From positions 1 to 30,852 of the IMG/VR virus record IMGVR_UViG_3300020195_000121: DNA of 30,852 bases, one strand, 5' to 3'. The notes below the pieces were generated by a model. That model was not told where the DNA came from. It was given only the letters and a program-made list of their open reading frames with translations, and made no database searches. This document shows positions 23,435 to 29,794 of this stretch, in pieces. How positions within the stretch are numbered: position 1 is the first letter of the stretch; the number at the start of each line of letters is the position of its first letter. Origin of the DNA: a virus. The translations under genes were made by a program, and so were the position numbers.

Positions 23435-23863
23435 ATGGGAGAAGATTTGGAACAAAATCTTGTTGCACCTAAGTTTAAATTTAGTAAAAAATCCTTAGAG
23501 CGAATCTCTGAGTGTCATCCAAACCTTCAGAAAATCGCCCATGAGTTAATCAAGGAGCTTGACGTGACTGTGCTCTGTGGACACAGAGGGGAGCGCGATC
23601 AGAATCATGCGTTCAACACTGGAAAATCCAAGCTCCGCTGGCCCAGATCGAAGCACAATCAGGCGCCATCGCTTGCTATTGATATAGCTCCATATCCGAT
23701 TGATTGGAACAACATTCCTAGGTTTGAGGATATGTGCGACCGTATTAAGCGCATTGCCTCTAGTCTAAAAATTAAGATTCGTCAGGGGCGCGAGTTCTCT
23801 TTTTCCGATTATCCGCACACCGAGCTTCACGACAAAGAAAAGAAAATTCCAGAGAGAGTTTGA
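23435..23863 (+). CDS. Endolysin, M15-type peptidoglycan L,D-peptidase
   Basis: 142 aa. 'VLCGHRGERDQNHAFNTGKS' (residues 47-65), 'RWPRSKHNQAP' with His74, 'SLAIDIAPYPIDW' with Asp83, and 'DYPHTEL' with His128 give the zinc ligands and surroundings of the VanY/L-Ala-D-Glu peptidase fold (T5-endolysin-like). It cleaves the peptide stem or cross-link of the cell wall. The stretch before DYPH is shorter than usual and the common GGDW motif is replaced by QGREF. There is no signal peptide, so a holin is needed. AAGGAG precedes the ATG. Confidence 0.88.
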   Translation: MGEDLEQNLVAPKFKFSKKSLERISECHPNLQKIAHELIKELDVTVLCGHRGERDQNHAFNTGKSKLRWPRSKHNQAPSLAIDIAPYPIDWNNIPRFEDMCDRIKRIASSLKIKIRQGREFSFSDYPHTELHDKEKKIPERV

Positions 23864-23881
23864 CTCGTACCTCTGGAACAA

Positions 23882-23911
23882 TTTACATTTGGGTTGCACA
23901 ACAAATGTAAA
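23882..23911. promoter_or_regulatory. 10-bp perfect inverted repeat, operator-like
   Basis: TTTACATTTG and CAAATGTAAA flank ten bases, with an inner GTTG-CA-CAAC palindrome, just after the endolysin gene. No T-run follows. The arms contain the TTTACA/TGTAAA element that also occurs in the promoter boxes, so the same protein might bind here; alternatively it is a late-transcript 3' hairpin. Confidence 0.55.
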
Positions 23912-23939
23912 ATAAATCTACCAAATTTAATTTTACAAT

Positions 23940-24231
23940 TCAAGTGCCAGTCAGCCAAAAGCCCAAACTTATCTGGTCAAAGAGCCAGTGGCATTGGGGA
24001 GTTCACGCCCGTCATAGGGGCTACCTACCGACTGAATACACCCAGGCTTGCCTAAGGTGTGACAAAGAGTGTGGAGATCTATGATCCGAATAAGGGGACT
24101 CAAGGGAAGGGAGAAATCTTCGCCTTGCCGAATACGGGAAAACGGGTAGCCTCAACCACGTGCGTCAGTACGGGGGGTTGGGGGGTAGTACCCTTTCCTC
24201 GGGGATCTAAGGGAAGCGAGGATTAAATACA
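23940..24231 (+). ncRNA. Candidate structured non-coding region
   Basis: No convincing ORF exists between 23864 and 24317. This part is much more GC-rich and hairpin-rich than the AT-rich spacer before it. Visible elements: TGCCA (23945) with TGGCA (23989), enclosing CTGG/CCAG; ACACC/GGTGT (24038-24060) enclosing AGG/CCT; a degenerate 20-bp direct repeat (24094-24113 and 24201-24220, 16 of 20 identical); and a G-rich tract. It may be a phage ncRNA, an origin or a packaging region. I do not recognise an RNA family. Confidence 0.35.
24172..24185 (+). other. G6-TT-G6 tract
   Basis: Two runs of six G separated by TT, flanked by AGTAC on both sides (24167-24171, 24187-24191), with GGGAAAACGGG nearby upstream. 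It could form a G-quadruplex in RNA or single-stranded DNA. Confidence 0.6.
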
Positions 24232-24311
24232 ATGGCCCCTTGGCATCCGCATGGGGTGATCGCTTGAAATATTCTGCATGGTTCTGCATTTTCCATGAAC
24301 ACTAAGCTACA
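24232..24311 (+). repeat. 80-bp dispersed repeat, copy 2
   Basis: Same orientation as the copy at 1038-1117, with differences only at three positions. It ends 25 bp before the -35-like element of the promoter for the small regulator at 24372, so it could act as an upstream regulatory region here. Confidence 0.85.
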
Positions 24312-24335
24312 ACGCGCTTGACCCCGACAAAAGGC

Positions 24336-24364
24336 TTGCATGTGCGCGGCTTGCCGTTTATATA
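24336..24364 (+). promoter_or_regulatory. Putative promoter of the small regulator
   Basis: TTGCAT (24336-24341), 17-bp spacer, TATATA (24359-24364). The ATG at 24372 follows seven bases after the hexamer and has no Shine-Dalgarno, so transcription may begin at the start codon. A second -35-like TTGACC is at 24318. Confidence 0.45.
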
Positions 24365-24371
24365 TCGTCCC

Positions 24372-24578
24372 ATGAATGAAAAAGACTTAAGATCGGATGT
24401 TGAGAAATGGGCGAAAGAGATCGGTGAGAGGTCCGCGCAATCACGACTAGTGCAGGCGCGCGTCTCGCCGGGAGCGGCCCAAAAACTAACGAATGGAAAT
24501 TACCCCAGCAAGCCTGGCCGCCTGATGGAAGGTGCGATCCTTCGTGCAATGGGAAGGCCTGACCAAGAGGCCTCCTAA
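24372..24578 (+). CDS. Small helix-turn-helix-like putative regulator, 68 aa
   Basis: The product begins MNEKDLRSDVEKWAKEIGER; residues 26-57 ('LVQARVSPGAAQKLTNGNYP' then 'SKPGRLMEGAILRAMG') read like a helix-turn-helix of a small Cro- or Arc-type DNA-binding protein: first helix, short turn, Gly-Asn turn, then a second helix. Longer in-frame starts (TTG 24318) would pass through the promoter and lack a ribosome-binding site. It stands alone between the non-coding region and the iterons, upstream of the recombination genes, where an early regulator would be expected. Family not certain. Confidence 0.55.
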   Translation: MNEKDLRSDVEKWAKEIGERSAQSRLVQARVSPGAAQKLTNGNYPSKPGRLMEGAILRAMGRPDQEAS

Positions 24579-24616
24579 ATTTAAACTGACTCATCTTTAG
24601 CGGGATTTATGCCTAT

Positions 24617-24696
24617 TTAGTAGGCAATTGTATTGGTTAGTAGGCAATTGTATTGGTTAGTAGGCAATTGTATTGGTTAGTAGGCAATTGTATTGG
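24617..24696 (+). repeat. Four perfect 20-bp iterons
   Basis: TTAGTAGGCAATTGTATTGG occurs four times head to tail without a mismatch, each containing the palindrome CAATTG. The array ends 15 bp before AAGGAGAG of the exonuclease gene. Near-helical phasing suggests cooperative binding of an initiator or repressor; the array can be an origin or an operator. Confidence 0.9.
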
Positions 24697-24723
24697 TTTG
24701 TCTTTTTTATAAGGAGAGTTGAA

Positions 24724-25602
24724 ATGGTTGCAAAGCAAATTCATATCACGCAAGGAACCCCAGAGTGGCATACTTGGCGCGGCACTGGCCTAGGCGCGAG
24801 CGACATCGCGGCCCTTTTTGGCGTCTCTCCATATAAAACCAAGCGCGATCTGTGGTTTGAAAAAGCTGGTTTTGGCGAGCCTGACGATGAGGACCGCTCT
24901 TATATATTCCAGCGGGGTCATGAGGCCGAGGCCGAGATTAGAGAGTTGTTTTCAAAGCACGTTAAAATTGAAATAAGCCCGACTTGTTTTCAAAATGGCT
25001 TTTTCCTAGCCTCGCTTGATGGTTATGCAAAGGGCGTTGGAATTCTCGAGGCTAAGCTAGTTGGCAAAGACGCTCTTAAAAAGATCGCTCAGGGCGAGAT
25101 TCCAGAGCATCACCGCATTCAGGTCCAGTCCCAGCTTTACACTTCTGAAGAGGACAAGGCGTTTTATGGCGCCAAGGCTCCCAAGGTAAAGGGCGGCCAC
25201 ATTGTTGAAATGGGCCGTGATGAAAAGTTGATCGCAAATATTGTTGAAGAGGGCCAGCGATTTATGGAATCCGTTGCCACTGGCAAAATTCCTGAGTTCT
25301 CGGCGCAAGACACGTTTTTTATCACTGACCCCACGCAAGTCGCTGTGTTCACAAAACTGGCGGCCCTTAGGGCTAATAAAGTTCAAATTGAAAACGAATA
25401 TGCAGATCTCGAGAAAATGGCCAAGTCCTTTGCTGCGCACCAACGGGTTCGTTGTGGGCACATGAGCATTACGATGTCCGAGCGTTCTGGCTCCGTAGAT
25501 TACACTCGCATTCCTGAAGTGAGTGCCTTGTCTGATGAGTACGTCGAATCATTCCGCAAGAAATCGTCGTTTATTAAAACGCTTAGATTTGGGAAGGAAT
25601 AG
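24724..25602 (+). CDS. YqaJ / lambda-Exo family recombination exonuclease
   Basis: 292 aa from ATG 24724 with AAGGAGAG upstream. Motifs: GASDIA (24-29), RGHEAE (64-69), SLDG with Asp99, the E-x-K pair Glu109/Lys111 (ILEAK), and QVQSQLY (134-139). These form the PD-(D/E)xK core of the toroidal 5'-3' exonuclease that resects double-stranded ends to leave 3' tails for the annealase encoded next. A C-terminal helical extension (about 215-292) is present. It starts the recombination/replication operon, immediately after the iteron array. Confidence 0.92.
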   Translation: MVAKQIHITQGTPEWHTWRGTGLGASDIAALFGVSPYKTKRDLWFEKAGFGEPDDEDRSYIFQRGHEAEAEIRELFSKHVKIEISPTCFQNGFFLASLDGYAKGVGILEAKLVGKDALKKIAQGEIPEHHRIQVQSQLYTSEEDKAFYGAKAPKVKGGHIVEMGRDEKLIANIVEEGQRFMESVATGKIPEFSAQDTFFITDPTQVAVFTKLAALRANKVQIENEYADLEKMAKSFAAHQRVRCGHMSITMSERSGSVDYTRIPEVSALSDEYVESFRKKSSFIKTLRFGKE

Positions 25603-25605
25603 CCC

Positions 25606-26235
25606 ATGCAACAATCGGCTGACGTCAAGGAATTAGTGGCGGCACTACACAAAGCACAGTGGGAAATTGGGGTCGCTGTTTTTGACTCTGAGAACCCTCA
25701 TTTTAAATCACAATTTGCTTCGCTAAATGCTGTGGTCGCGGTCCTCAGTGGTCCATTTCAGGCGCACGGTCTATCGTTTACTCAATGCGCAGAGGACTTG
25801 GGCGAGCGCGTGGTTTTAACTACAACGCTGTTTCATATTTCTGGGCAATTCATTCAATCCTCTATGCCACTTCTTATAGTTAAGAACGACATGCAGGGAT
25901 TGGGCTCGGCGATGTCCTATGCGAAAAGGTATGCGCTCCAGGCCCTGGCTGGCGTCGTATCTGACGAAGACGATGACGGGAATAAGGCGGTTGGTTTTAC
26001 TATGACAAAGGAAAAGGCCCCCCCACAGGCGGCTTCAAAAAAGGAAATCAAGAACCACGCGCCTCAAGCTAGGGACTTCAAAATCCCTGACGGTAAGTTT
26101 AAGGGCCAGATGTTCTCGGTGGTCGACAAAAAAGAATTGAAAACGTACATCGACGAAATACTGGCCGCAGTATCTGCTTCTGGGAGGAAACCGCCGAAGT
26201 GGTTTGTCGAACTTAGAGAGGCGGCTGGTTTATGA
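25606..26235 (+). CDS. ERF-family single-strand annealing protein
   Basis: 209 aa. The conserved core is 'ALHKAQWEIG', 'PHFKSQFASLNAV', 'GLSFTQC', and 'MQGLGSAMSYAKRYALQALAGVVSDEDDDGN', quoted here in short pieces up to the last (SAMSYAKRYALQALAG and VVSDEDDDGN). It is typical of ERF recombinases that anneal complementary strands produced by the neighbouring exonuclease. The C-terminal 70 residues ('KFKGQMFSVVDKKELKTYID', 'GRKPPKWF') form a separate basic module. It starts 4 bp after the exonuclease and overlaps SSB by 4 bp. Confidence 0.92.
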   Translation: MQQSADVKELVAALHKAQWEIGVAVFDSENPHFKSQFASLNAVVAVLSGPFQAHGLSFTQCAEDLGERVVLTTTLFHISGQFIQSSMPLLIVKNDMQGLGSAMSYAKRYALQALAGVVSDEDDDGNKAVGFTMTKEKAPPQAASKKEIKNHAPQARDFKIPDGKFKGQMFSVVDKKELKTYIDEILAAVSASGRKPPKWFVELREAAGL

Positions 26236-26585
26236 ACAAAGTCATAATTTTAGGCCGCCTCGGCGCGGATCCAGAACTAAAAGAAACCAAGGGCGGCTTT
26301 GTTTGCAAGCTCAGCGTGGCCACGAGTGAAAAGTGGTCTGGCGACAATGGCCCCGTTGAGCGCACTGAATGGCATAGCATTGTTATATGGGGAAAGCTCG
26401 CTGAGATTTGCGCCAAGTATTTACGCAAAGGCTCGCAAGCGGTGTTCGAGGGAAGGATACAAACCCGGTCATGGGACGATGAGAGCGGCGCCAGGCGCTA
26501 TGCGACTGAGATTGTGGCGAATAACGTCCAGTTCTTGGGTTCCAAGAAATCTGAGGACGATGATAGCGGGGAATTGCCGCTATGA
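26232..26585 (+). CDS. ssb: Single-stranded DNA-binding protein
   Basis: 117 aa, typical phage SSB length. The OB fold starts 'MNKVIILGRLGADPELK' and continues 'LSVATSEKW', 'RTEWHSIVIWGKLAEICAKYL', 'KGSQAVFEGRIQTRSWDD', in canonical order. The acidic tail ends DDDSGELPL, a variant of the bacterial D-D-D-I-P-F tip used to recruit partners. It protects single strands during recombination and replication. It overlaps ERF (ATGA) and the next gene by 4 bp. Confidence 0.95.
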   Translation: MNKVIILGRLGADPELKETKGGFVCKLSVATSEKWSGDNGPVERTEWHSIVIWGKLAEICAKYLRKGSQAVFEGRIQTRSWDDESGARRYATEIVANNVQFLGSKKSEDDDSGELPL

Positions 26586-26878
26586 TCCTCACCGATCAAT
26601 TTGAAATTGAAATCGATGGTGTTGTGGCCATAGTTGAGGTAACTGCTGGTTACACGACTGAGGTTGACAAGTATTACGGCGCCGATGCCGACGGCAATCG
26701 TGGCTTAGAGCGTACTGAGATCATACTAGAATGGGTTCGCATCTATGACACTGACGGCAAAAATCTCACGCAGATATTAAAGGAAAAGCATCCCTCAGAG
26801 TTCACGCGAATCATGGAATGGGCGCGTAACGATTTATCAGAGAGGACGCGGGGAGGGATAGATGAGGCACATAAGTAA
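26582..26878 (+). CDS. Hypothetical protein, 98 aa
   Basis: ATGA-coupled to SSB. The start MILTDQFEIEIDGVVAIVEV and 'GYTTEVDKYYGADADGNRGL', then 'ILEWVRIYD', suggest a small beta-rich fold followed by a helix; it is acidic in its first half. Phage replication regions often carry such short conserved genes after SSB, but I do not recognise this one. No Cys or metal motif, no membrane segment. Confidence 0.6.
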   Translation: MILTDQFEIEIDGVVAIVEVTAGYTTEVDKYYGADADGNRGLERTEIILEWVRIYDTDGKNLTQILKEKHPSEFTRIMEWARNDLSERTRGGIDEAHK

Positions 26879-26963
26879 ACTGGTTACGATGGCGGAATTT
26901 GTGTTTGTCACGGTAGTGATGTGCATAGTTTGGGTAATCGTCTTTGCCATTAGTCAGTTTTAG
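26862..26963 (+). CDS. Small single-pass membrane protein, 33 aa
   Basis: ATG 26862 lies 3 bases after GGGAGGGA (26851-26858), overlapping the previous gene by 17 bp in another frame. MRHISKLVTMAEFVFVTVVM then CIVWVIVFAISQF is a basic start and one long hydrophobic helix. Strong ribosome-binding site plus a membrane segment support a real gene. Role unknown; an anti-host or superinfection membrane peptide is possible. Confidence 0.5.
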   Translation: MRHISKLVTMAEFVFVTVVMCIVWVIVFAISQF

Positions 26964-27007
26964 AGATTTGCATTAGTGCCGCCGAGGGCGGTCAATTTGG
27001 GGATGTT

Positions 27008-27724
27008 TTGGGCGACATTGATTTGAAGATTAGAAATTTTAGTTCATTCAAAGGGCGCTCTGACGTTGTGCACAATAGTTGGTTCCGATTGTCGAACCGA
27101 ATTTGCGAAGATCATGAGTTTTTTGACTTCGATGGCGCGGAGCTTAAAGCCTGGATTTACATCCTCTGTCTCGCAAGTCAAAAAAACCACGATACTGTCC
27201 AGGTGTTCTACCAGCACGCTACCCACGTTTGTAAACTATCAAAAACCACTATTGATTCAACCATCAAAAAACTGACTAGAAACAAGTGCATAGAGGTGCT
27301 GCGTAAAAAGAACGAACGCGGACGTTACGTCGGCGATACGCCTACGGGCGCTACAAGACATACAGAACATAACAGAACAGAACAAGAGAGTACAACAGAA
27401 CCGGCTTCGCCGCTTCCGGCACTCGCTACAATTTGGAATCAGAATTGCGGGGACAGGCTGGCGAAGGTCAGGAAAACAAATTCCGGCAGAACAAAGCTGG
27501 CCAACCGCATCCTTGGTGAGAATTCCCCAGAAGAATGGGGAGCTATCGTTTCGCGTATCGCCGCGTCAGACTTTTGTTGCGGGCTTAGTGATCGTGGATG
27601 GAGAGCCACGTTTGCCTGGCTGCTTAAGCCCAGCACGCACTTGAAAGTTAGTGAAGGGGAGTTCGATAACAGAAAGACACAAGGGCTAAAGCCAGCCGGC
27701 GGCATCTGCGGTGTTGCCGAATGA
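27008..27724 (+). CDS. Replication initiator-like protein (winged-helix N-terminus)
   Basis: 238 aa. Residues 22-100 ('SWFRLSNRICEDHEFFDFDG', 'KAWIYILCLASQKNHD', 'HVCKLSKTTIDSTIKKLTRN', 'CIEVLR') look like the winged helix of lambda-O/DnaD-type initiators. A Thr/Glu-rich linker follows (about 108-138), then a domain with 'FCCGLSDRGWRATFAWLLKP', a motif typical of the C-terminus of phage replication proteins ('W.A.FdWLLkP'). It lies just before the helicase gene, overlapping it as ATGA, so it probably loads the helicase at an origin. The TTG start (GGGGA four bases upstream) is the best available. Confidence 0.75.
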   Translation: MGDIDLKIRNFSSFKGRSDVVHNSWFRLSNRICEDHEFFDFDGAELKAWIYILCLASQKNHDTVQVFYQHATHVCKLSKTTIDSTIKKLTRNKCIEVLRKKNERGRYVGDTPTGATRHTEHNRTEQESTTEPASPLPALATIWNQNCGDRLAKVRKTNSGRTKLANRILGENSPEEWGAIVSRIAASDFCCGLSDRGWRATFAWLLKPSTHLKVSEGEFDNRKTQGLKPAGGICGVAE

Positions 27725-28773
27725 TGTTTACTCGGGCGTCAGACGCTGCACACGTCGAGTACAACGAAAGATTAACGGCCTCCGACCGAATTCTTAGATT
27801 TGGCATTGAGTTTCTTGACGATGCACTCAGGGGAATATTCCCAGACGATTTAATTCTTCTTGGCGCTCCGAGTGGCATGGGGAAAACTCAGCTTTGCTGC
27901 AACATTGCCTTAGCTAACCTTGAGGATGGAAAACGAATCCACTACATCGCCCTTGAGGCCGGAAAGTTTGAGATTGAGCGACGGCTGAAATATCCATTAG
28001 TGCTCGAGAGGTACTATGGCGACCCACAGCGGCCACAACTAGCCGCTAAATTAAATTATACAGACTGGTGCCTTGGAAAATTCAAGGAGCTTGGTCCATA
28101 CGAAGAGCAAGCCGCAATTTTCTTCGATACGGCCTTTAAAGACTTACTCCTTTACTACAAAAAAGATCGCTTCGGCGTGGCAGAGCTTATCGAAACGATT
28201 CTTTACTGCTCAAGCGACACAGATCTGATCATCATCGATCACGTCCATTATTTCGACCTTGATGACGACAACGAAAACAGGGCCGTTAAGGAAATTGCTA
28301 AAACGGTTCGCACATTGGCGATTGAAGAGCAAAAACCCATAATTCTTGTGGCACATCTCAGGAAGCGGGACAGACAAAACGAAGAGGTGGCAGCGGGCTT
28401 GGATGAGTTTCACGGATCTAGTGACCTTTACAAGATCGCTACAAGAGTAATCACGATGGCGCCAGGGCGCATGACCGCTGGCGGGGAGTTTGAAACTTTC
28501 TTTAGAATTCCGAAGGACCGGCTTGACGGTGGGAATACTAGATTTTTAGGCAAAGAATTATTTTCTCCGAAAAAAGGTGGGTATGAAAAAAGGAAATATC
28601 AAATCGGTTGGGCCAATCAAACAAGACGAGAAGGATTTGCAGAAATTGACCAAAGTCTTCTCCCAAGCTGGGCCAGGGGAAGTTATTCCAGCGGCCATTC
28701 TAATTCAGTTTTTCAGAGACAGCCCAAGGTACTTACAAGCCAAAGATGGCAGGTCTCTGATGAAAATTTGTAG
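27721..28773 (+). CDS. DnaB-type replicative helicase, RecA-like core
   Basis: 350 aa. Walker A GAPSGMGKT (48-56), Walker B LIIID (169-173), 'ILVAHLRKR' (208-216) and 'HGSSDLYKIATRVI' (231-244) follow the order of the DnaB C-terminal domain, with an insertion at about 95-150. The N-terminal primase-binding domain of cellular DnaB is absent, as in several phage helicases. It unwinds the phage fork. The last 60 or so residues are read from DNA that also encodes the start of the next gene in the +1 frame and look unconstrained, so the original C-terminus was probably near residue 290. Confidence 0.85.
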   Translation: MMFTRASDAAHVEYNERLTASDRILRFGIEFLDDALRGIFPDDLILLGAPSGMGKTQLCCNIALANLEDGKRIHYIALEAGKFEIERRLKYPLVLERYYGDPQRPQLAAKLNYTDWCLGKFKELGPYEEQAAIFFDTAFKDLLLYYKKDRFGVAELIETILYCSSDTDLIIIDHVHYFDLDDDNENRAVKEIAKTVRTLAIEEQKPIILVAHLRKRDRQNEEVAAGLDEFHGSSDLYKIATRVITMAPGRMTAGGEFETFFRIPKDRLDGGNTRFLGKELFSPKKGGYEKRKYQIGWANQTRREGFAEIDQSLLPSWARGSYSSGHSNSVFQRQPKVLTSQRWQVSDENL

Positions 28774-29005
28774 CAACAGAATTCGCGGCACCGAGTGGGA
28801 CGTGGCGCTCAATGAGCCAGAGTCAAAAGAGACAAAGTCTAGGTTTGTCGAGGGTGACAAATGGTATCGGGAAATGGAGGAGCGGCTAGCGCGTACAAAG
28901 GAAAAACTTTATCAAGACACAAGGGAGAGATTGAGAAAGAGTGTGCGTCCAAAAGGCCAGGAACCAAAGTCGCGACTTAACGACGACGGGCCAGACGCTG
29001 CATGA
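28583..29005 (+). CDS. Hypothetical protein, 140 aa, overlapping the helicase
   Basis: ATG 28583 follows AAAAAGGTGG; a GTG six bases upstream is also possible. The first 63 codons overlap the helicase 3' end in another frame. The sequence (MKKGNIKSVGPIKQDEKDLQ, 'VIPAAILIQFFRDSPRYLQA') is basic and helical, and the C-terminal half is strongly coiled-coil-like (KWYREMEERLARTKEKLYQD) ending in a Lys/Arg-Pro-rich tail. A small DNA-binding or helicase-partner protein is plausible. No family recognised. Confidence 0.6.
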   Translation: MKKGNIKSVGPIKQDEKDLQKLTKVFSQAGPGEVIPAAILIQFFRDSPRYLQAKDGRSLMKICSNRIRGTEWDVALNEPESKETKSRFVEGDKWYREMEERLARTKEKLYQDTRERLRKSVRPKGQEPKSRLNDDGPDAA

Positions 29006-29241
29006 TCCGCGATAAGTGCATTTGCCAAACTTCTGTCTCAGTGCGTAAGACTATGTGTGTTAGTTGTTTGACCATTTTTTCGAGCAGGGCGGGTGCTGTG
29101 ATGGCCGACAGATATGCGTTTAAAACAAAAGGCACCGAGTCGCTGGCCACGCAAACGCAAAACGCTAGTCTAGGTGTGCGTTGCCAAGAAATAAGGGTTC
29201 TGGCGGCGACCAGCGATGACGCCGGTCCGGAGGATGCATGA
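29002..29241 (+). CDS. Cys-containing hypothetical protein, 79 aa
   Basis: Starts ATGA-coupled to the previous gene. The first residues MIRDKCICQ and CVSC give C-x-C and C-x-x-C pairs, and the DNA around the start is nearly identical (18 of 20) to the start of the next gene, a zinc ribbon. The rest (from Met34, MADRYAFKTKGTESLATQTQ) has no motif. It may be a decayed or recombined paralog of the zinc-ribbon gene. Coding status is moderate. Confidence 0.45.
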   Translation: MIRDKCICQTSVSVRKTMCVSCLTIFSSRAGAVMADRYAFKTKGTESLATQTQNASLGVRCQEIRVLAATSDDAGPEDA

Positions 29242-29429
29242 CCTGCGATAAGTGCAAGGCGCCAATTAAGTCGCTCCATATGTCAGGCATGTGCAAGGCC
29301 TGCCGAGAGATTACTTGCGAGTGTGGCAAGAAATTTACAAGACGAATCGATGGCTCAGAATATTGCTCAGAATGCGCAGGGGTTTTGAGAAATACGAACA
29401 GGTACGTTCGTAGACGCAGGCACGTATGA
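29238..29429 (+). CDS. Zinc-ribbon protein, 63 aa
   Basis: Cys pairs CDKC (3, 6), CKAC (19, 22), CEC (27, 29) and CSEC (43, 46) could bind two zinc ions; the C-terminus is very basic (NRYVRRRRHV). Small basic zinc ribbons in phage early regions often bind nucleic acid or RNA polymerase. It is ATGA-coupled on both sides, in a tight run with the VRR-NUC nuclease. GGAGGA lies just before the start. Confidence 0.7.
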   Translation: MTCDKCKAPIKSLHMSGMCKACREITCECGKKFTRRIDGSEYCSECAGVLRNTNRYVRRRRHV

Positions 29430-29794
29430 CAGCCCTTAGATTCGGCCAATCAAAGCCTAAAATAAAAGAGTCAGACATTGAGCGCGGCATTCTAGAATTC
29501 CTAGCTCTAAAGCGGATTTTCGCGTGGAAAATAAAGACCACTGGCACATTTGATCCGCATAGGAAAATATTTAGAAGCACACCAAATCATTACAGAAAAG
29601 GTGTGGCGGATATCATCGGCATCTTTCAGGGCAGACCCTTTGCTATCGAAGTGAAGAGCAAGGCTGGAAGTTTATCGCTCGAACAGAAAGAATTCTTAGC
29701 GCAATTTAAAACAGAGGGCGGGCTAACACTCGTCGCAAGGAGTGTTGATGACGTCGCCGTGGCCTTGGTGCTTTGGATAAAGGAAGTTGCGTGA
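29426..29794 (+). CDS. VRR-NUC domain nuclease, 122 aa
   Basis: Stand-alone PD-(D/E)xK nuclease of the VRR-NUC type: 'KGVADIIGIFQGRPFAIEVK' carries Asp62 and the E-x-K pair Glu75/Lys77, followed by 'GSLSLEQKEFLAQF' with Gln87 and 'GGLTLVARSVDDV'. 'ESDIERGILEFLALKRIFAWK' (split by me as ESDIERGILEFL and ALKRIFAWK) is the usual first helix and strand. Such phage nucleases are thought to resolve branched DNA during late replication or before packaging, replacing an RusA-type resolvase. Overlaps both neighbours by 4 bp. Confidence 0.88.
   Translation: MTALRFGQSKPKIKESDIERGILEFLALKRIFAWKIKTTGTFDPHRKIFRSTPNHYRKGVADIIGIFQGRPFAIEVKSKAGSLSLEQKEFLAQFKTEGGLTLVARSVDDVAVALVLWIKEVA

Noticed and set aside
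24232-24311. The 80-bp repeat as a tRNA
   Set aside because: Length is similar, but there is no acceptor stem, no GGTTCxA T-loop signature and no anticodon arm.
24617-24696. The four 20-bp units as a CRISPR array
   Set aside because: Units abut with no spacers; this is an iteron-type tandem repeat.
28568-28592. Programmed frameshift at the A6 runs joining helicase to the next gene
   Set aside because: The helicase frame does not read a canonical X-XXY-YYZ heptamer there, and the next gene has its own ribosome-binding site and ATG.
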